Below are positions 60,307 to 64,000 of a stretch of DNA of 64,000 bases, in pieces (the first letter of the stretch is position 1; every line of letters starts with the position of its first letter). The stretch is from Pseudomonas botevensis (GTDB lineage Bacteria; Pseudomonadota; Gammaproteobacteria; Pseudomonadales; Pseudomonadaceae), in assembly GCF_019145475.1 (NCBI RefSeq), contig NZ_JAHTKI010000010.1, forward strand, positions 124,001 to 188,000, in the 5' to 3' direction. A program made the translations under genes and the position numbers. Below the pieces are notes generated by a model that had not been told where the DNA came from, made no database searches, and saw only the letters and a program-made list of their open reading frames with translations.

Positions 60307-62526
60307 TCAATACAAATCGACCGGGTCCACGTCCAGCGACCAGCGCACCGCCCGCCCGCTCGGCATCTGCTCCAGCGCCAGCAACCAACGGGCGAGCAAC
60401 CGATGCAGCGGCGCCCGGGCCGTGGCTTGTAACAGAAGCTGGGCGCGGAAACGCCCGGCCCGTCGCTCCATCGGCGCCGGCACCGGCCCCAGCAGCTCGA
60501 TGCCGCTCAGGCTCTGCTCGGCCAGCAAGCGCTCGGCCTCGCTGCAGGCCTCATCCAGAAAGCCTTCGGCCTGTCCCGGCTTGTGCGCTTCGGCGCGCAA
60601 CAGCGCCAGATGAGCGAACGGTGGCAGGCCGGCGGCGCGGCGCTCGCTCAGGGCTTGTTCGGCGAAGGCGAAGTAACCCTGCTCAGTCAGTTGCACCAAT
60701 AAAGGATGGTCGGCCAGGTGCGTTTGGATAATCACTTTGCCCGGTTCTTCCGCCCGCCCGGCGCGCCCGGCGACCTGGACGATCAGTTGCGCCATGCGCT
60801 CGCTGGCACGGAAGTCGCCGGAAAACAGCCCGCCGTCGGCGTCGAGGATCGACACCAGCGTCACCCGTGGAAAGTGGTGACCCTTGGCCAGCATCTGGGT
60901 GCCGACCAGAATGCACGGCTGGCCTTTCTGGATCGTCGCGAACAACTGGTTCATCGCGTCCTTGCGCGAGGTGCTGTCGCGGTCGACCCGCAGCACCGGG
61001 TAGTCCGGGAACAGAATCGCCAGCCGCTCCTCGGCGCGTTCGGTGCCGGCGCCCACCGGGCGCAGATCGACCTTGTTGCACTTCGGGCACTGGCGCGGCA
61101 CGCGCTCGACGTAACCGCAGTGATGGCAGCGCAGTTCGCCGTAACGCTGGTGTACCGTCATCCGTGCGTCGCAGCGCTGACACTCGGACATCCAGCCGCA
61201 GTCGTGGCACAACAGGGTCGGGGCAAACCCCCGGCGGTTGAGGAATACCAGCACTTGTTGGCCGGCAGCGAGGGTCTGGCCGATGGCTTGTTGCATCGGC
61301 CCCGAAATGCCGCTGTCCAGTGGCCGGCTTTTTACATCCAGCCGCAGGAATCGGGGTGGCTTGGCGCCGCCGGCACGCTCGTTCATGTGCAGCAGGCCAT
61401 ACCGGCCGGTGTAGGCGTTGTGCAGGCTTTCCAGCGATGGCGTCGCGGAGCCGAGGACAATCGGGATGTTTTCCTGCCGCGCACGCACCAGCGCCAGGTC
61501 CCGGGCGTGATAACGCAGGCCTTCCTGCTGTTTATAAGAGCCGTCGTGTTCTTCATCGATGATGATCAGCCCCGGATGTTTCATCGGGGTGAACAGCGCC
61601 GAGCGGGTGCCGATAATAATGTCGGCCTCGCCGTCCCGGGCGGCGAGCCAGGCGTCGAGACGCTCGCGATCATTGACCGCCGAATGCAGCAGGGCGATGC
61701 GCGCGTTGAAACGCTGCTCGAAGCGCGCCAGGGTCTGTGGGCCGAGGTTGATCTCCGGGATCAGCACCAGTGCCTGCTTGCCGGCTTCAAGGGTTTCGCG
61801 GATCAACTGCAAATAGACTTCGGTCTTGCCGCTGCCGGTGACCCCGGCCAGCAGGAACGCGTGGTAGCTGTCGAACCCGGCGCGGATTGCTTCATAAGCG
61901 GCACGTTGCTCGGGGTTGAGCGGCAGTTCCGGCTGGGCCAGCCAGTGTTCGTGGCGCGCACCGGGGGCATGCCGGCGCACCTCGACCTGGACCAGATCCT
62001 TGGCCAGCAACAAATCGAGGCTGTCCTTGCTCAGCATCAGTTTGCTCAACAGCTGATGGGCGACGCCATGGGGGTGCTGGGCCAGGGTCGCCAAGGCTTC
62101 ACGCTGGCGCGGCGCGCGGGCGATGCGCGGATCGTCGAGGCTGGCGCCGGGGGCGACCGACCAGAAGCGTTCCTGACGAGCCTCGGCCAGTTCACCCTGG
62201 CGCAGCAGCACCGGCAGCGCCCAGTTCAGGGTGTCGCCGAGGCTGTGCTGATAATACTGGGCCGTCCACAGGCACAGCCTGAACAGCGCTGGCGGCAGCG
62301 GCGCGGTGGCGTCGAGCAGGGCCAGCGCCGGTTTGAGTTTTTCCGCCGGCACTTCGCTGGTGTCGCTGACCTCGACCAGAATCCCGATCATTTCCCGCCG
62401 ACCGAACGGCACTCGCAAACGCATGCCCGGTTGCAACTGGGCGCGTTTGATCCCGGCCGGGGCTCGATAATCGAACAGGCGGCGCAAAGGCGAAGGCAGG
62501 GCGAGGCGCAGAATGGCGTCGGGCAC
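60307..62526 (-). CDS. priA: Primosomal protein N' (replication-restart helicase PriA)
   Basis: 739 residues from GTG 62526 (VPDAILRLALPSPLRRLFDY), which matches family starts; the frame remains open about 100 bases further upstream but without family similarity. Walker A GVTGSGKTE, DEEHDGSYKQ box, the zinc-binding cysteines CHDCGWMSECQRCDARM and CHHCGYVERVPRQCPKC, and helicase motifs V-VI (VAGRAGRAE) are clear. PriA reloads the replisome at stalled forks. It is divergent from rpmE. Confidence 0.95.
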   Translation of the reverse strand: MPDAILRLALPSPLRRLFDYRAPAGIKRAQLQPGMRLRVPFGRREMIGILVEVSDTSEVPAEKLKPALALLDATAPLPPALFRLCLWTAQYYQHSLGDTLNWALPVLLRQGELAEARQERFWSVAPGASLDDPRIARAPRQREALATLAQHPHGVAHQLLSKLMLSKDSLDLLLAKDLVQVEVRRHAPGARHEHWLAQPELPLNPEQRAAYEAIRAGFDSYHAFLLAGVTGSGKTEVYLQLIRETLEAGKQALVLIPEINLGPQTLARFEQRFNARIALLHSAVNDRERLDAWLAARDGEADIIIGTRSALFTPMKHPGLIIIDEEHDGSYKQQEGLRYHARDLALVRARQENIPIVLGSATPSLESLHNAYTGRYGLLHMNERAGGAKPPRFLRLDVKSRPLDSGISGPMQQAIGQTLAAGQQVLVFLNRRGFAPTLLCHDCGWMSECQRCDARMTVHQRYGELRCHHCGYVERVPRQCPKCNKVDLRPVGAGTERAEERLAILFPDYPVLRVDRDSTSRKDAMNQLFATIQKGQPCILVGTQMLAKGHHFPRVTLVSILDADGGLFSGDFRASERMAQLIVQVAGRAGRAEEPGKVIIQTHLADHPLLVQLTEQGYFAFAEQALSERRAAGLPPFAHLALLRAEAHKPGQAEGFLDEACSEAERLLAEQSLSGIELLGPVPAPMERRAGRFRAQLLLQATARAPLHRLLARWLLALEQMPSGRAVRWSLDVDPVDLY

Positions 62527-62610
62527 GCAGGGGGATCTCGATCGGCGGGGAAGGGTGATGCATGGCGTATTGGGCCGGGAGCCTAGCAGACGACCGGTTT
62601 GAGGGACAGC

Positions 62611-62638
62611 TTGCGCGATTGACATTGTCTGGTAGAAT
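62611..62638 (+). promoter_or_regulatory. Candidate sigma-70 promoter of rpmE
   Basis: TTGCGC (62611-62616), 16-base spacer, TAGAAT (62633-62638). About 70 bases upstream of rpmE. A TTGACA nearby (62619-62624) is too close to this -10. Confidence 0.5.
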
Positions 62639-62708
62639 CCGCGGCCTAATTACGTGCGGTATTCAACAATAGTGTTGGGTGGCGGCACGCTAGCCTGAGG
62701 AATACATC

Positions 62709-62927
62709 ATGAAAGCTGATATCCACCCGAATTACCCAGCAGTTGAAGTTACCTGCAGCTGCGGCAACAAATTCGAAACGCGTTCGACCTTCGGTAAAGC
62801 CCTGGCGATCGACGTTTGCAACGAATGCCACCCGTTCTACACCGGTAAGCAGAAGACTCTGGACACCGGTGGTCGCGTTCAGAAGTTCGCCGACCGTTTC
62901 GGTGCTTTCGGCGCGAAAAAGGCCTAA
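62709..62927 (+). CDS. rpmE: 50S ribosomal protein L31 (zinc-binding form)
   Basis: 72 residues, complete. The four zinc-ligand cysteines are present (TCSCGN and CNECHPF), so this is the C+ form used under zinc-replete conditions; a zinc-free paralogue would be expected elsewhere. It is highly expressed by codon use. Its terminator hairpin lies 45 bases downstream and overlaps the next gene. Confidence 0.97.
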   Translation: MKADIHPNYPAVEVTCSCGNKFETRSTFGKALAIDVCNECHPFYTGKQKTLDTGGRVQKFADRFGAFGAKKA

Positions 62928-62968
62928 GGCCCCTCATTCTGGAAAACCTCAACGGCTTTTCCGGTCTG

Positions 62969-63751
62969 ATGAAAAAGGCGTCCCTTGCGGGCGCCTTTTT
63001 TGTGTCCGCGATTTGGCTGCCTGGCGCCCAGGCCTTGTGTCCGACGCCTTCGGGACTGAGCAGTGTCGCCGTGCAACGGGTGGTGGATGGCGACACCTTG
63101 CGCCTGAGCGATGGTCGCAGCGTGCGGATGATCGGGCTCAACACGCCCGAACTGGGCAAGCAGGGCCGCAGCGATGAGCCGTTCGCCGTCGCGGCGCGCA
63201 AACGTCTTGAGGCGCTGGTGGCCGACAGCGGCGGGCGGGTCGGATTACTGCCTGGCAAAGAGGCAAAAGATCATTATGGCCGCACCCTTGCCCACCTCTA
63301 CAGCGCCAGTGGCGTCAATCTTGAAGCGCAAATGCTCGCCGATGGCCTCGGTTTTCAGGTCGCGGTGGCGCCGAATGTCGATCTCGTCGCGTGTCAGCAA
63401 GCGGCCGAGCGTGAGGCGCGGCGTGCGGGTCGAGGTATCTGGCGTCAGTCTCCTGTACTGAAAGCGGAGCAGATTCAGCGCTCGGGTTTCGCCGTGGTCG
63501 GCGGGCGTGTGAGCAAGATTCAGCGCAATCGTGGCGGAATTTTCATCGAATTGCAGGGCGATCTGGTGCTGCGTGTTGCGCCCAATCTGGTCGAACAATT
63601 CGACAACGCACGTTTGCTGGCCATGCAGGGCAGGCAGATCGAGGCTCGTGGCTGGATCGTTGACCGCTCACGACGTGGCGGACTCAAAACAGGTCAGGCG
63701 CGCTGGCTGCTGCCATTAACCGATTCGTCCATGCTTGAGTTGTCCCGCTGA
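62969..63751 (+). CDS. Secreted thermonuclease-family (SNase-like) nuclease
   Basis: 260 residues. A signal peptide (about 1-23, MKKASLAGAFFVSAIWLPGAQAL) precedes a staphylococcal-nuclease-like domain (about 33-160): VVDGDTLRLSDGRSVRMIGLNTPELG and DHYGRTLAHLY. The arginine pair and Glu of the catalytic set are present. The position of SNase Asp40 is Asn (LNTPE), which could weaken calcium binding. A C-terminal OB-like extension follows (about 165-255). ATG 62969 has only a weak ribosome-binding site and lies in the rpmE terminator. Confidence 0.88.
   Translation: MKKASLAGAFFVSAIWLPGAQALCPTPSGLSSVAVQRVVDGDTLRLSDGRSVRMIGLNTPELGKQGRSDEPFAVAARKRLEALVADSGGRVGLLPGKEAKDHYGRTLAHLYSASGVNLEAQMLADGLGFQVAVAPNVDLVACQQAAEREARRAGRGIWRQSPVLKAEQIQRSGFAVVGGRVSKIQRNRGGIFIELQGDLVLRVAPNLVEQFDNARLLAMQGRQIEARGWIVDRSRRGGLKTGQARWLLPLTDSSMLELSR
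62972..63001 (+). terminator. Intrinsic terminator of rpmE, inside the next coding region
   Basis: AAAAAGGCG-T-CCC-TTGC-GGG-CGCCTTTTTT. Nine outer and three inner pairs plus a T-run. It begins at the second codon of the nuclease gene, so the same bases terminate rpmE transcription and encode KKASLAGAFF. Confidence 0.85.
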
Positions 63752-63932
63752 ATAAAATTGTAGACATTTTTTCGGCTGATTGTGAACAGTCAAGCCCTTG
63801 TGCGCCGTGGCTCTTGGCCCAAAGTCGTAGGGCAGGGCGCTTGACAGGGGTGACCGGGCAGTCTTGTGGGGACTTTGCGAGGCGCGTATCCTCGCTGACC
63901 AGTCTGTCCAACAGTAAAAGCGGAATGCCCAC

Positions 63933-64000
63933 ATGTCTGATCTGAAAACTGCCGCTCTCGAATATCATGCCAATCCTCGTCCAGGAAAGCTGAGTGTCGA
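63933..64000 (+). CDS. maeB: NADP-dependent malic enzyme (partial, N-terminus only)
   Basis: The last 68 bases read MSDLKTAALEYHANPRPGKLSV, the characteristic start of the large NADP-malic enzyme of pseudomonads (oxidative decarboxylation of malate to pyruvate). It runs off the window edge. The 181 bases before it carry no other gene. Confidence 0.85.
   Translation, partial: MSDLKTAALEYHANPRPGKLSV

Noticed and set aside
62619..62638. TTGACA close to TAGAAT before rpmE as a promoter
   Set aside because: The two hexamers are only 8 bases apart, far below the 16-18 needed; TTGCGC at 62611 fits the spacing instead.

Overview
The window is chromosomal DNA of a fluorescent Pseudomonas (P. fluorescens group). 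The evidence is high and even GC content, Pseudomonas-type REP palindromes in many intergenic gaps, an mcl-PHA gene cluster, a large hut cluster with a HutC-type operator, and a gene order that, from memory, is largely colinear with P. aeruginosa PAO1 from roughly PA5110 (fbp) to PA5046 (maeB). There is no prophage, integrase, transposase, CRISPR array, rRNA or tRNA. The only mobile-looking DNA is small, non-coding and repetitive.

Region 1 (1-13.1 kb): the start of a YkgJ-type Cys-cluster protein, glycogen phosphorylase glgP, a translationally coupled DUF2339/DUF3999 membrane pair of unknown function, fructose-1,6-bisphosphatase, a DUF924 protein, a PctA-like amino-acid chemoreceptor on the minus strand, a small lipoprotein and the lipocalin Blc. 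Region 2 (13.1-28 kb): the histidine utilisation cluster in three units, hutF (minus), hutCD, and hutU-hutTu-hutXWV-hutH1-hutH2-hutI-hutG. Histidine and urocanate are imported, deaminated by HutH2, and taken through urocanase, HutI, HutF and HutG to glutamate. HutC represses at a perfect palindrome placed just downstream of a sigma-54 promoter before hutU. Two A-rich leaders look like Hfq/Crc targets. The first HAL homologue, HutH1, has lost its cofactor-forming tripeptide.

Region 3 (28-39.3 kb): an orphan choline/betaine-type binding protein coupled to an esterase, pip-dtd, the osmoregulated periplasmic glucan genes opgGH, and a three-gene polar amino-acid ABC transporter. Region 4 (39.3-47.7 kb, minus strand): an HBM-domain chemoreceptor, rsmE, tatABC, hisE and hisI, and ubiE-ubiJ-ubiB. 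A 266-bp palindromic MITE-like element sits exactly at the tatB/tatC junction and now supplies the tatC start codon. Region 5 (47.8-55 kb): polyhydroxyalkanoate metabolism, with phaIF on the plus strand converging on phaC1-phaZ-phaC2-phaD. Region 6 (55-64 kb): DUF971, hslVU behind a heat-shock-type promoter, a SPOR protein, argS, priA, rpmE, a secreted nuclease whose first codons are also the rpmE terminator, and the start of maeB.

Most of the window is conserved core genome. The parts most worth a second look are the tatBC element, the terminator/signal-peptide overlap, the MIO-less HutH1, the DUF2339/DUF3999 pair, the low-complexity insert in OpgG, the inserted periplasmic domain of the amino-acid permease, and the repeat families.
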